Shown: one piece after another, positions 28,501-43,500 of the stretch | How the letters are laid out: every line of letters begins with the position of its first letter | How positions within the stretch are numbered: the stretch's first letter is position 1 | Source: Luscinia megarhynchos | Lineage: Eukaryota > Chordata > Aves > Passeriformes > Turdidae | Length of the DNA: 64,000 nucleotides | NCBI GenBank assembly: GCA_034336665.1 | Contig: JAPFBE010000003.1 | Coordinates: 58,385,352 to 58,449,351 of the forward strand | Direction of reading: 5' to 3' | Translations under genes and position numbers: made by a program | The notes under the pieces: generated by a model | What the model was told of the DNA's origin: nothing | Databases searched by the model: none | Seen by the model: the letters and a program-made list of their open reading frames with translations, nothing else

Positions 28501-31500
28501 GGCATCTTGGCTGTATGCCAAGCCTCCTCCTGTAGACAGTGGAAAGAGAGAGACACTTCCAGAGGGCAATTAAACACATTCTACTTTAGCTAAGATGAAA
28601 TGCTCTTCAGATCACCTCTGTCCCAGCAAATACAGAAGGTACCCAGATGATTATCTTAGACCATATGCTCACCTGCTAACATCAATAATAATGGATTAAA
28701 TTTCATACCCAGCAACATCCACCTTGTTTCACAGGTGCACAGAGCATATGATTTTTCCATGGCTCCACTGCAGGAGGACTTAGGAATAAAACCTAAGCTC
28801 TGTGTAGAAAAATTACACTGCTTGAGAACCCCTCTTGTGATTCAGTGGGAACTAAAGACTGTCACTGCCCCAGGTTTCTCCTTAGACCCGAGATCACCTC
28901 AGGAGGACATGCAGGTGGTGTAAATCCTGTTTTTTCCCAAAGCTGCCGATGAGAGACTGCAGGAGACTGTTTTCAAAGGCTTCAAGGATAGTTTATTGTT
29001 TCTTGTCTCAGGAACTCTTTGCCCAGCTCACAGCGGTCTTCTCTGCTGGGCATCCAGGATGGAATCTGCCTGCTGAAGGCAGGGCTTATCTTATATAGTC
29101 TAAATTATGTGCTAAATGTTTATAACAATTTTCCAATACAATACAGTCTTGTTAAATGGTCCAAGCTCTGATCTCATTGAATCTGACAGTGCCAGCATGT
29201 CATCCAGCATGGATGACATGGAGAAGACGGAGGAAGAGGTATCCACACCCCCAAATTCTCCATCTTGGCCATGTGTCCCTTATCACAAACATTCCCAAAA
29301 GTCTATTTATCTATGTTCTAACAATCTAATTTACACTTTACTAATTTTGGTGACTTGTTTCCATTCCCTCTGTGTTGGTAATTTCCCCCAGGGGTTTGAA
29401 TTCAGTGCCTGAGACACCAGGGTCTTTGAGACCCTTGCCAGGGGGGTTTTGAGACCCCCAAGGAGGCCAGGGGTGCATCCTGGGCTCCCCCAAAAGATCC
29501 TAACCCTTGAACCCCAACATAAGGAAGGATAGCAGTGGTTGTGAAGACTACAATAGCAGCACTCTAACCTATGTTTTAATGCCTCACTTAAGAACCAATC
29601 CCAAATAAATTGCCAATGTAGTCCATGGATACAAGCATGCAACATACAAGAGAATAATTTTTCTTCTTTTTTTGTCTTCAAAGTTGCTTGCTTAAATTCT
29701 CAATAAGTCTAAAATTAACTTTGAATGGTGCCTTAAAAACAGGACTTTTTGCAAACAAGTTTGTAATTAAATGAAACATATTTTCAGAAACAGTGAATAA
29801 GGTCTGCCTTAATGGTAAAAATGGATAAAAAGTCTTAAGATAATGCAAAACATTCAGAATATTTTAATTCTGTATTATTTTCCAGTGTAAAACAGTCTTA
29901 TTTACAGACAGGATGTATTCACCTGTAGCACTTGCCAAGAAAGGCAAGTCTCAAACTGGCAATATTTAAGCTTTGTCAGAGTAAAATATGAGGTTACAGC
30001 ATGACCGAACTCATCTGGAAAGGGAGGCTGAACTACCACAGTCTCTCTACAGAACAAATTTTATTTCAGAGTCTGAAAAAGGTATCTATCATACCATCAC
30101 TAAAAGGTATATTCTATGAGGACAGTCAAAACCAGACTCTGAGATAGCCATCTAAAACTTCACGGAACAACCTTCATTTCTGACACCAGATGCTACTGTG
30201 ATTCAGTTAAAAACAAAATGTTAGGAATGTTGAAGATTTAGAATGTAAAGAATATTGCTGGCTTTATATTAAAAAGTGTTAGACATTCTAAACATTCTTA
30301 GATACGAGACAGACTGCCATCTGTTTTAGTTTCCTGCATAAACTTCACCAAAGTAAGCCAAGAATTATTTAGAACAAAAAAATGTGCTATGTGCACCTCA
30401 AAATAGCCCAAATAATATTTCTATAGCTGTTCAACAACCAGGTAACCTCAGAATCACACTGTTTCCAGTTTGCATTGGAAAGTATCCAATAGACAGCACC
30501 TGTATAGGCAATTCTACCAAAGGCAGAAGAACTGGGTTTCTCATAAGGCACTGAGCTTAATTGCAGCATCTGACAACAGAAAGTGGCAGCAGCACTTGAA
30601 AAATGTTCCTGTAACAACGTTATTGCAGAAATACCAGAAATGACTGAAAACTATTAACACCCCAACTCAATGTAGGAAAGGTTCTTCTAGATTGAAGTCT
30701 CTCACCTACTGAAAAATCAACAGAGGAAATTAAAAGAAAGGAAAAAACAGTCAACAATATGGACTGATTTAATGCCTGAGTCAAACCACAATGACTGGTA
30801 GGTAGCAAAATAAACTATTATTAATGCTAAAAAAAGAACATCAGCAGCCCAGTATATACTCTTGTCTCCTCCCACTCCTGGGCAAATAAGTTTTGAATTG
30901 GAAATTCACAGATAGGAAGGGAAGGTGCAAATTATGCAATAGTTGTTTATAAAAAAGTATTTGAGCCAAATCAACACTGAAATTGTCAGTGGTTCTCAAT
31001 TTGCATTGCTGCTATCAAGGCTTACCTAGTCTTCCTTTTCATCTCAACACTTCACAGATTACACAAGAAGAAATACAAGGATTCACAAAACAAATATGAA
31101 GCAAATACAAGCAACATTTTACTTGGTGAACTCAGAAAATGCCTCTTTTATATACTAATTCCAAAGTAAAAGGGGGACAAGATTGGAGCAGACCTTAAAT
31201 TTGTATAGAACACTTTACTCCGTACTTTGTGAGCATGTGCGGTTTGACTGAAACTTCTGAACTTGACCCACTCTCCCCATTTCCCCCATAAAGCCCATCT
31301 CCCTCTATCAGTAAGAGAAGATAAGCAGGTAGAACTCAGCTTCAAGAATGGAAGAGGACATTGTCAAGCTAAAGGGTGCAAGAAGAAAACCTCCATTTAA
31401 AAACTAAAGCTGGAGGCAATTCCCAAGCAAAAATTACAGTAAAAGAGAGAAGATCCAGCAGGAGGTAGCCTTGTCCAGTCTGTAGAGATAGCACCCCAGT

Positions 31501-34500
31501 GACATACCCTCATGACATTACTTGGCCCATGACTAAACATTTAGCTGAAACTTAATTTTTTTTTTACCTCCTCTTCATGTAGAACCACTTGACCTTTAAG
31601 TGGATTTCCCAGTGGTGCTGCAGTGACAAAAGGTTGCCAGACACTTCCAACTGTTCTGGGGAAGAGGTCATAAAGATCCACAAAGTATCCAGTCTTACTA
31701 GAAATGTTCATGAAGTACAAGGAAACAGGATTGCATGTAGTAACATAAAGAACATGTTCAGGTTCCTCTTCTGAAATAGAAAATAAAGTAAAGGCTACTG
31801 GCATTGTGCATTTCTCTTCTGAAAATAGACATGCCATAAACTTGGCAGATGATACAGCAAAAAGTACTGGAAAATTACCACTGTTGACAGGAGATAAAAA
31901 GAAATTATCTCTTGATATTAACTAAATGTTAACAGGCAGAACCTTGCCACAACACTATTAACTCTAAACAAGTAGTCCAAGACACATTTGTTTGGCATGA
32001 CTGCAGTGTCTGCCAGCTGCTAGTATGTTAATCTGATTTTGTTGGTTTATAATCTTGTTTCATCTTTCTCTATCCTATCCTCTCTTTAAATTCATGTATT
32101 TAATAATTAAACAGGTTGAATGCAAACATTGTACAGAACTTTTCACATAAACCACCTTCCTGAATAATTTCAGACAATTCTTGAAACCAATACTAAGCTA
32201 CCTAAATTCTGCTTCATTTCCATGGAAGTCTGCTAATGTATTTGCAAATTGGAGTGCAAGTGGAAAGAGCAGCATTCCAGTATTGATCATTAAAGATCTG
32301 TTTATAATACATAATAATGTTTAGACTGATGCCTTGGAATGGCTACCTAAACAGAGGCTAGACAGAGTTAGAAAATAAGGTAGGTATTTATTAAAGGCCT
32401 TTAACAGATACGCCTTGGGCGGTGCAAGAGTCTGGCAGAGGCTACGCCCAAGATGGATGATGGTCACAAGTTTTTCAGACAGATATAAGTTTGGTCTATT
32501 TGCGTATCAGGGGTTAATTGCTCAATTACAGCTTCAGGTAATGAATCACATTCCCCCAGTTTGTGCCTCCCCAATTTACTTTTGTTTGTACTTTTTGGGC
32601 CTGATGATGACTGTGGTTCTCAGGCCTAGAAGGATTGTTTTGTCTGACCAAAATGTGAAGAGAGCTTACTAGCACTCTGTAAGGAATTCAGAGTTATTCA
32701 CTAATGCAATACAAGATCTGAAAAATATAAAAGCTAAAAACTTAAGGCAGCAAGACATGCTTCATGATGAGCCATAAAAACATTTATGAATATTCCTAAT
32801 GGTGCAATTCCCTCTGGGACATTAGCTGTAAAGGCAACTAAGGCAGGTCTGGTCCAGTGAGAAAGAATCAGTAGGAGCACAGAGGAAAAAAAGGACAGCA
32901 CTCTCCAAGTCAAAAGATTTGTATTGAAATTGAATTGAGAGAGGAAAAGTAAAAGAATTGTTTCTGTCAAGTAATGCAGTGTTGAACACGGACATTTAAC
33001 AAATTTGCAATTTTGTGGCTGTGTTCTACTTTAATTACACATCTTCCTCTTAGTTTGAGCCAGGCACATATCCTTACAATGACCACTGATTCAATGAAAT
33101 TATGCACTGATTTCAGTGGATTATTTTTGTATTTCACCTACTATTAAAAAAAAAGTGGAAAAAGGTAAGTTATTATTCCTACAGTTCACTTCCATACTGC
33201 ATATTTTTAATTCCTAGTATTATTCCTAGGAATTGGAATATTACATTTGCTAGTATTATTACTACACTGCAAGCATATCTAGAAATACACACTAGTGTAA
33301 ATGCACTGGAGTGTTGTTTCTACACTTGAAATCCCTCATATTGCCCTTTTATACTCTGTCACTGGCTATTGGCAAGCACTTAAAAAGTCAACAGTCCAGT
33401 CCTTCCTCATCCCCAGGACACCTCACCTCTTTGTAAAACTGCAGATCATTACAAAAGTCAGTAGCTTTTCTTACTGTACCTTTTGTTACCGTGACATCAC
33501 AAACTAAGTTAATTTCATCTAAAGGCAGTGTCCAAAAAGCAAGTTCTTCTGTGAAACTGATGGACCTGGCTTCATGTCGCTCCACTGGAAAGCGTTGAAT
33601 ATTTAAGTACACAGGGCCCTAAAACAAATAATAACCATGAGAGCTCCCTAAAATATTTCACTTCTCATTCTTTATGAAAATACAGAAGTCTTCTTTATGC
33701 TATAATACTATTAACAATAAAAAACTACTAAACAATTTTTTATTTATTGCTAAACAAATAAAAGGGAAAAGGAAATAGCTTTTCTATAAACTCTCTGAAT
33801 GTTCATACTAACATTTCCCTTACAGTATAGAAACCACATGCCTCTCCTCTTTAGTCGTTTCATGGTTTGGAACCATTATCACTTAGTGCATGAGGAGATA
33901 CCATGTACTGATAAAACACAGCTTATACAAGGAAAATACCAGAGTATTTCTGTTTCAAAGACATTATATGGCAATTTCTTAATATATAAAGTTTAAATCT
34001 CATCCATACACCACATTAGAAGTACAGGTTTTTTCTCATTCACTGGAGTAATAATTACTAAGTTAATCCTAGAACTCAGAGATGAAAAGGACTCAGAAAC
34101 TTTGGCTGCAGATCAAATTGTACCAGAAGTTCAGATTCAAACTTGCCAGTGTCCAAAGACCCATAAGACTTCAGCTGCAGGCAAAATAGAAACAGAAAAC
34201 AGCTTTCTTTTCAGTCTCTGCTCTTAGCCAAAAAATTGAGATCTGGGGCCTGTAGCTGGCCATCCCCAAACATCTAAAACAACTACAAAGTTTTTTCAGA
34301 TGAAGTACTTTCAATATCTTTATAAATACTTTTTTTCAAGAACTTCTGGCCAAGCTTACTGATTTTCAAGCACATCTTAAACAGTGAAGGCTAATATACA
34401 ATAATGGCAATTTTTCTAGTCAGTGTGAAAACTCCAAAAACAAGTGACAAGCACCATGCCTTGTATACACTCTCTTTTTTTCCTGAAGAAATGAATTATA

Positions 34501-37500
34501 TCTTAGATTCTTCACATCCCAATACAAAAACCAGTATTATACGAATTTAAAAAATATTTTAAAAGACAAACCTTTACATCTATTTTTTGAGTTTCTGATG
34601 GACACAGCATTTTCTTTTGTGCATTTCCTGGCTGGTCAACTTTCCAGTAGCCCATAAACTTATGATCTGGTAATGGCAGTCTGTCAAATAATGTAGGAAC
34701 AAATGAATTTTTACATTTATTAATCAGTAAGTGATATGAATAAATAATTCAGACAACTACATTTTTTCAACAAAATATATGTGAAGATTCTCCTGCAGAA
34801 AGTGTTTCTTTGCTAAAATATTTCATTCTTTTTTACATTTTAAATCACAAAAACTTTTAGCCTTCTGGACTACTCATACAGACACAATCCAAGCAGTATC
34901 ATAAAAGAAGAAACAATGCATATAATATGCCTTCAAAAGGAAAAGTTTCCAGTCTGAATTTTGTGGGATATATCCAAACCATCTCTTGCTTTGCGTTATT
35001 TGGATCAGGCAGGTTGTGACAGCACCCCTTAAAGGAACTCCTGTCAGTAGCTCATTCTTCTAAAAGACCAGCAGAATAAGCACAGTAAGCACTGTGGCTC
35101 TCTAACCATGCAATGACAGTTCTGTGAACTAGTTCTCTTTATTTTACCTCTGCTCACATGAACAAAAGGTAAAGGAATAGAGACATGAGATTATGCCATT
35201 GCCTTCTGGCCATTACAGTCTACAGAAAGGACAGGGACATCTTCAAAAGCCACATTTGCTCACCTTGGTCTAATTTCCTCATTTCTGTATCTTTTATCTA
35301 TGGAAGAAATACGTGGATCACAGCAAAGCTCATTTATACAGGAAAAGAAAATGCTGATGTGTGACAATGTAGCATCACAGCAAAATACAAACAGTGCAAT
35401 TTTTCTTTCTTTCCTCTGAAGTGATTTACAGCCACTGAAAGCAGTTTGACTTCATTAATTGGCACAAATACCTTCATGCTAACAAACTCATAACTTTTGG
35501 CTTTTCTTTGGGACCAGTCACTCCTAAAGAGACCTCCTATCAAAACAGCATTCTGTGTTACATGCTGCTGCACATTATTGTACAGCTACAGGACTTGGCA
35601 AGAGAATAGAAGACATTCCTTCTCCTAGTTCCTATAAATATCTTCAAAGTTTATTTTAAGGAAGTTCTCTTAGACTGTTTGTTAAAAGTATCTGCTTGGT
35701 TTCTTCTGTCCTATCTGATTATGCTTGTTCCTACTGTTACAATTATTTCCCCTCTCCTCACCAATCAACCTGGCACTTTCAGATATTAGAGGTTTGTTTA
35801 ATTTGTTCTCTATATTATTTTCAGTTTAGAAGGGATGCCCCCTTCTCCCCCCCCAAAAAAAAATTAAAATATCAGCTGGACTATATATAAAACTATGAGA
35901 ATTTTAGTTTTATTTTATTTTTCCTCCAAGAACTTATGGGAAAAGTCAGGGAATGAATACAGATGTCCCTTAATCTTTGCTACTAATTCAGGAAAGATGT
36001 TTTAACATTTCTTAATGTTATATTAATACCGAACCTCAAGCAACCAAAAACCAGAAATTGCAGGCATTCACTCAGCCTCCATTACCATTCTGTGTTTGGA
36101 CCATCTGCCAAGGCAGTCAGACAGCCAAAGACACTGTTTTGCAAACAGAAAATGGTCTGGATGTTATAGATCATTGGTGCTCACAGATAAATAAATGGCC
36201 AGCTGCCAGCACTGTGCCATTGGGGCATGTAATGAGGAAAGAGTATCTCATTAATTCCCTGTTTTAGTCAAAGAACCAGGAGAGTCTTCACTGCCTGTTT
36301 GTTGCCTGACTAAAAATATCCATAGATATCAATGTTTGTAGAGTGATTAATTTGGCATTTTTCCTCACTTCATTCTGCATTTTTCCATTCTTACACCTAG
36401 CTAGTATAGCCAAAATTCATCCCAAATGAAGAAGAGAAATTAAACCCAGATTTAAAAAAAAATCTACCAAAACAAAAATTCCCATGTACATAGGGTTGTG
36501 TTTTTCCATGGCAAATGACAACATTCAACACCATTAGGAAAAAACATTGATGATGCAGTATTTTAACATATACAAAATTCTTAGATACATTTATTCATGC
36601 AACCAGAAAAACAGGCAGTCAAGTCACTAGACTAAATGTGAGTTTAGATATCTATGAACTAGAATTTTACTTCAGGCTTCCATTTGGGTTTCTAAATGAT
36701 TTGTTGGCAAAGCATTGGTTCTGTCTTGAGCCACAAGCTGTCTTGTGCAAAAAAACACTGGAGACTTCCTTTTGCTCTATGACTCCGAATAGCACAATCT
36801 CTGATATGCCTATAATCAGCAACAGTATTTCCCATTAGCTCAGTGGAACATCAGCTCTCACAGGGATCTGGACTTTAGTTTTAATTCCTTACACATTACT
36901 CCCATGGACAACATCCTAGAAATCAACTTTACTAATGATCATGAATAGCTATTAAAATTTAAAACAAAACATATGTTAATGACCAGCTCTAACCAAATAC
37001 TCTGGTTTTTATAGCAACAGAATTGCAGACTGCATTCCCAAACAAACATTTTCACTCTATTTCAGCTTTCTGGAGATTTTCTTTGCTAATAGTTCCTCTA
37101 TTCCTTCAAGAAAACTGATTTCTACTTTCTCCTAGATTTTTGAGGTTTTTCTCTCTTCCCTATTTCTGAATGATGTAGTTTCTCTGAGGCAGTAGAGCAA
37201 ATCATCATGAATAGCAAAGAGGAGGGAAATGTAGATCTGAATTTCAGAATAAAACAGAAAGCAGAATTCATAAAACAAAGCTCTTTGTCAAGAGCCATTC
37301 TTCCAGGGCCTGACAACTTTTTTTCTTTGCTGTCTCACTGCTCCCTCGTGTAAGTCTGGTCTAAGAAAAACTAAGAGTATTGAAGAAGCTAGTGGCATTA
37401 AGGTCTTACAATCAGTCTGCTTCCTGAATGACTTTCAGGAGGAAGTGAGGGTGCAGAATTACTAGAACAACATATTCACACTGAAAATGTGTATACATCT

Positions 37501-40500
37501 TAGTAGCCTTCCCCTAATGAATACCTATAATACACATTGAAGTAAGGGAATTACCTTATTTTCCCAGGACTTACAATTATAAGAAGCAGATTTTGAAAAT
37601 AACTTGAAGTGACAGGATGAGTAAAAACTTCACTAGATCCTCATGCCACACTGCTGTATTTCAAATTAATTAACCAGATAGCATTTACATAAAAGGTTGA
37701 TAGAATACAATGGACATGTCAACACTGACAAAAATCTGTAAGGCAAAGAGATCTGATAGATACAAAAAGTGCAGTGGCTGGGTAAGAATGGTACTAAAAC
37801 TTCACTGGTCTCTCCAAGCTGGGGTGTACAGAGCCATCTATGATTTTTGCCTTCCTCAAAAGCTGGAAAGGGTTTCTAGAATAGAAAAAGTACAGGTAAA
37901 CTGCATCTAATCTTGTTAATGTTAATCTTTTAAGAAATCCAAGATTTAAAAGCAAGTTCTAAGGAATTATTTCTGATCAGTTCTTTAAATATGGATGTAT
38001 CAAAGCCTGTTGCTTAAGGAAAATTCAAAATTGTTTTTATGGGTTTTTTGCCCTTAATTTTAGATCCTGGTTTTCTACATGATTACTGCTGTCCATGAAA
38101 TATATATCTCTGGGCAGGTAGTTTGTTCAGAAAAGTGATTGCACAAGACCTACATTTGATAGGGCAATTCTACAAAAAATGAATATTTAGCCTGAATTCT
38201 GCATGCACAGCCATCAAAGGGGAAATGATCTGTCAAAATGTAATTCTCTTGTTCTGCTAGAAAGTTTTTTAAAGTGACACCTATAGAACACAATTTCTTT
38301 CAATTTTATATTTTTGATTTAAGAAAACAAGTTCATATTAGGGCATTTAAAAAAATGATCAAACAGCAAAAAACTTAAATCACCAAACAACTGTGTTCAA
38401 AAAGTCAACAGAACCTGCTTTATAAAGTTATTTGTTTAGCTTTCAGAGAACATACTAGAAGATGGCTATGAATCTTGTAAAACTGAAGTTCCACTGAAAG
38501 CAAATTCTTCACTGCCAGACATGATATTAGTACAGCTGTGGACAAGAACTATGACAGACAACAAAGCTGCTTAATTCATGATCTTGTAAACCAGCTCAGT
38601 GCTGGCACAGAATGTATTATTCCAGGCCTCCAGTAACAGCCTGTGCTCCATCTAGCTGAAAAGATTTCCATCCCACGTAACCTTTTTGGACTTAACTAAG
38701 ATCAGGAAAAGTCCTTGCCAACCAGTTCTCCATAATTTATCTAAACATATTTCGATTTGAAGACATTCAGTAGACATTCTGAAGCAGACATTCAGAACAG
38801 TTGTATGCTAAAACTCCTGTTCCCTGACAACTCCTCTTCCTCAGCTGGCCCCGCAACACACAGGGTTGACAACAGATATGTATGATATGAGACATATCCA
38901 ATAATTAACTACAGATTACATGGAGGGATAAAAAAGCCACACAAAAGAACAGTCTCAAGAGAAAAACAAAGCTGTTAAAATTTACATATTTACATTACAT
39001 ACAAAAACCCAGTTAATATAAAACAAACATTGAAGTTATAGGAAGCACAAAGTGAATAGAGACAGGAGGAAAAATATGGAATGGCAATTTCATCAAGGAT
39101 AAATGTCAGAATTAGGATTAAATGCTGTTTTACCTAGAAATTGCAGGCGGCCTGAACTGTGCATCAAAATAGCAGATTAACATGAATTCAGAAAAATATG
39201 ACATAGCAGATGTCAATGGGAAAAACAAAATGTAATTGTATACATAAAGAAAGATAATGATTTAGTACCATGAATAATTCATTTTACCTACTATGCCTTG
39301 GCAAACCATCATAGACAATCCATCTGCTTTACATACAATACTGATAAAAATTATAAACTAGTGGACAGGTGGTACCAGGAGAGACAGTATTTTAACATCT
39401 GACAATACTGAACATGTCAGTGCCTTGAAGAATGGTTATCCTACCTGGGAAAAAAATGAACAACTGAAAAAAGCAAAAAGACCAAGTAAAGCACTCCTTA
39501 CCAGGTCTAACATATGATACTAATTTTGCTAATAAATAAATTAGTATCAACAAATTAATTTCTCTCTTGAAAAAACAAATACTGCAAGAACCATTCTGTA
39601 AATGACCATTACTCACCATCTAATCTTCCCTTCCAAGAACAGGTATATTAATTCCAGGGTCTAATCCAAAATACCCATAAGGGTCACTGCAAGCATCTGT
39701 TTAATTTCCCCTGGATTTCAGCAATTTCAGCTGGATACATACCTAAATAATTCTTCTATTGAGACCCAGTATTTTAGCCTGTTGCTTGTGTGCCTTATGA
39801 TTTTTTTTCCCTATATTTACAGCAGTTATGTTGCAGCAGCAATTTAAATAATTCTGATTTATACAAGTTCTCTTTTCAATTCAGTAATAGGTGACAGACA
39901 TCTCTAAAGTTTATTAAAATAAGAATTCACAAATTGTGAAGACGTGGCAGAGACCACCTGTATAAAGGAGTCAGCATTTCACTATAACGATTTTCACGTC
40001 CCAGAGTCTCCTGGAAATGCTTCTGTATTGCAAAATTTAATTGTACAGAATGCGTATTCTTATACAATGATTTTGCTGTTGTATGACTAACATCCTCAGG
40101 CAGAATTGGTTTGGACTATTATCCCAGTTTTCATGTTACTTAATAGAACTGCTGAGCAATTTATTATGATAGCTAGTAAGTCTTTAAAGTCTACCAAAAA
40201 AAGACTGGGGCACAGAAGTCATCTGTGGGGATATGCTGTTGTCACTGAAACAACATAGAAATCACACCTTCAGACTGCCAGCTCGTGAGAGCCTAGAAGC
40301 AGGTAGGAAAACAAGCTTAAAATGGAAAATGATTCTGACATGTCATGAAACAAATATGAAAAAATCCAATACAGTAAGAAAAATGTAAGTGTGAAGAAAG
40401 TTGATTGCATAAAGTGAAAATAGGGTAAGAGCTATGGAGGATTTTGCAAAAACGATGTGGAGATTTATGTTTAGAAAAACGAGAGATGAGTTAAATATTG

Positions 40501-43500
40501 CATGGAATGCAAATATGCTGGACTTTCAAAATGCCAGTACATTTCTATTCTGTACTTGGCTCCAGCAAAAATGAACTTGGTCAGTTTCACACCCAATGCT
40601 TAACGATGGACACACACCAAGTGAAGAAAAGGAGCATAAAAGAAAAATAAAACCAAAGAGAGGCCTTTTTTAAAAACAGGGAGGATTGGGAGGTGAGGCT
40701 ATTTAGAAACTAGACTGACTTGCCTTGGGAGGTTATAAAACTTCACCTCTGAAGGTCTTCAGGCATGAATCATGAAAAAATGAAACAAGGTTTTAGAATA
40801 ACCTGCATCTTTTCTGAAGGAAGTGGGCCAGACTAGATTAACACCATTATCCTATTCTCAGATTCATGGAAAACAGTACAGAAGTCAGTACTCCAGTATC
40901 TTTTCTGCAGCAGTCCAAACACATACCCAATTACCTCAAGGTGTCTGTCCATCATGGGAGCTTGCAATATGAGCTGGAACAGATTTGGAGACATTATCTC
41001 AATGTTCTTTAATCTCAAAACAGAATCAACTGTGCCTAAACCTGAAAGATGTGGTTGTAATTCAAGGTGATCTACATGTGGCTTATGTGCTCCATAGAAG
41101 TGAATCTCATGACCAAACCCAAGGTTGTCTTACAATGGAAATGCTGGCTGGGGTGGATGTGAGTGAGAAATTGAGACCAAGATAGCTAGATCATCAAAGC
41201 CAGGTGCTCAGCATGGTGAGATCTAAGAAAAAGCTGCTTTTATGAGCTGTGTGTGAACTGCTTCTGTAGTTTCTCCTCCCCTGGGCTTTCAGTGTACAAA
41301 TTATGGGCTCACAGCTGCCTGCTTAGTCAAGTTTTGATGAGCATCTTGTGGGGATCTTCTAAGTCCATCATCCTACGTGTAACCTGTCCTGGAAAACCTC
41401 AGTGACGAATTCAAAATGATCAGGTGATGATCTTTAATTCAATATAATTACATTTTTCTTTTATCTTCTCACTTCTAGACTGAGCAGCCCCCAATTACAG
41501 TAATCTTCCTCTTATATCTCCTAAACCTCTGATTGTCTCATTACTAAAGAGCCCTCTCCCACATCTAATACTTCTAAAATTATACACAGAGCAAATTTCT
41601 CAAAAACTATGACAAACATCGTAATTCTTTAAAATAGAAATTACCAGGTGATGTTCAGCAAAGAAATTAGGGCAAGAGTTTCAAGTGTGATCTGTCAATT
41701 TGACAGATTTTGACATTGCTCAAATACTGGGTCCCCAGGCATGTAATAGTCCTGTCATCAAAATTAAAAGGTGCACCACAGGCACTATGTTGCCAATAGG
41801 TTTTTAATAATTATATGTAGGATGTTAGATATGATAACAATGGTGCTGCAGCAGGAGAAACCTACATAGGGACACAGAATGTGTAAGGCTGGAAAGGACC
41901 ACAGTGATCATCTGTTCCAACGTCCCTGCCCAAGCAGGGTCACCCTAGAGCATGTGGCACAAGGTTGCATCCAAAGGTTCTTGAATATCTCCAGTAAGAG
42001 ACATTCCACAGCCTCTCTGGGCAATTGGTTCCAGTCATCACTCACTGGCACCAGAATCACTATCAATACATCATGCCATAAAAATCAGTCCCTCCTTAGC
42101 AAATATAAAGTATGCATGTCATGTTGCAAACTCAATTTTCCATGTCTCCGCAAAGCTTTCTCCATGAAAGGGAAATATTTGTTTCTTCATAAATGAATTA
42201 TGTATTAGAGCTCAAGACAGTAAGTTGTCTAATTGCTTTTTAATATGGTCTACTTAAGCCTGTTTTCTGTGAATTTTGGAAGAACATATTGAATTTGTTT
42301 CACAGAATCATAAATAGTACACAAGGTTGTAAGGGACCGTAAGATCATCTGGTTTCAACCCCCTCTGCCATGGGAAGGGACACCTTCCACTAGACTAGGT
42401 TGCTCAAAGCCCTGTCCAACACTGCCTTGAACACTTGCAGGAATGGGGCATCCACAAATTCTCTGAGCAACCTGTTCCAGTGTCTCACCACCCTCGCAGT
42501 AAAGAATTTCCTCCTAAACATACCCTTTTTCAGTTTAAAGCCATTGCCCCTTGTCCTATCAATAAAGGCCCCTGTAAAAAGCACCTCTCCAGCTTTCTGG
42601 TAAGGCCCCTTCAGAGAGCGGGGGGTGGCTTGAAGACATTGCTACAATGAGCATTACTACATAATGTAGCTGTTTCGATTCTAACCTCTGCAAAAGAAGT
42701 ATATGGTGTAATATGTCAACTAGTAATAGAATTAAAGGATAACAATGATTTATAGACACATATTGCTGCTCTTGGAGCTTACATGCACTGCTCCATTCAG
42801 GAGAAATACTTTTGTAAAGCTCTCTGTAAGCACCAAAGACAAAATCCAACTAGCACTGAAGACAATTTTTTTTTCCTGCAGACTTACACAATAAGTAACA
42901 GGACAGAAGTGTATTGCAATTCAATTAAAAACACAGGAGAAGAAACAAGTATTTCCCTTTATTAAAATATACCTGTTTACCTTACAAGCTATTAATATGT
43001 ACATGGACATTATAGACGAAATATTAATAATAAGCAAATACTCAATCATGAAGTAATTTATATTGTTATAGATTGTAAATTTGAACCAGTGGAGGATTGA
43101 CTTCCAAGAATTCCAGGTTGTTTTTAAATCAATTAGCAGCAAGATAACACACGATAAAAAGTGATCATGAGAAAAATGTCTTCTTAATATATATCTTATG
43201 TTATTCTTACTCCTTGGCCAGCTGTACATTGGTCGGTTTTGCTCCTATAGGTATCCCATATTTGTGCAAAGTGTTGTATAAAATTTCACACATCTCTTTG
43301 TTGTAGGAGTCAAAGTCAAATACATTTCGGACAACGTTTGCGAGTCCTTCAGATGGAAATTTCTGTGAAGAAACAGACCACAAAATTTCTTTTAGTGACA
43401 ATTTACTAAGCTACAGCATATCATTATGTACTTCTAAAATGAACCACTGTAACAGTAATTTTGATTGACAGACAAGTGCTGAAGTAATCTTTACCTTTCT

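Larger units (their letters stand above)
28928..29519 (-). mobile_element. Solo LTR of an avian endogenous retrovirus
   Basis: Read on the minus strand the element starts TGTTGGGGTTCAAGGGTTAG and ends GGAAAAAACA, so it has TG...CA termini with short inverted ends TGTT/AACA. It carries a TATATAAG box (29090-29097), AATAAA (28992-28997) about 95 nt downstream, then about 65 nt to the end: the U3-R-U5 order of an LTR. The length of 592 nt is normal. There is no primer-binding site, gag, pol or env beside it, so it is a solo LTR. A 98-codon plus-strand frame (29116-29412) overlaps it and is not a gene. No clear target-site duplication was seen. Confidence 0.72.
24430..31567 (-). other. VWA8 intron (7,138 nt)
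   Basis: GT-AG intron with a solo-LTR-like element at 28928-29519 and a 9-bp perfect hairpin at 24976-24999. Around 27170-27270 the sequence is richer in G+C and holds a CACGTG E-box, but no CpG cluster or exon. The rest is plain AT-rich intron. Confidence 0.8.
31771..33479 (-). other. VWA8 intron (1,709 nt)
   Basis: GT-AG intron largely occupied in its middle by an LTR-like element at about 32330-32690. A small palindrome (ATTCCTAGGAAT) lies near 33224-33235. Confidence 0.85.
34681..43210 (-). other. VWA8 intron (8,530 nt)
   Basis: The longest complete intron in the window. It holds two CR1 fragments close to exon 5 (41872-42150 and 42300-42626) and a degenerate CR1-like stretch at about 40640-40865. 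From 34681 to 40640 I recognise nothing beyond short A- and T-runs. Confidence 0.8.

Noticed and set aside
29116..29412. 98-codon plus-strand frame with an acidic Ser-rich segment
   Set aside because: Falls within the solo LTR, antisense to it.
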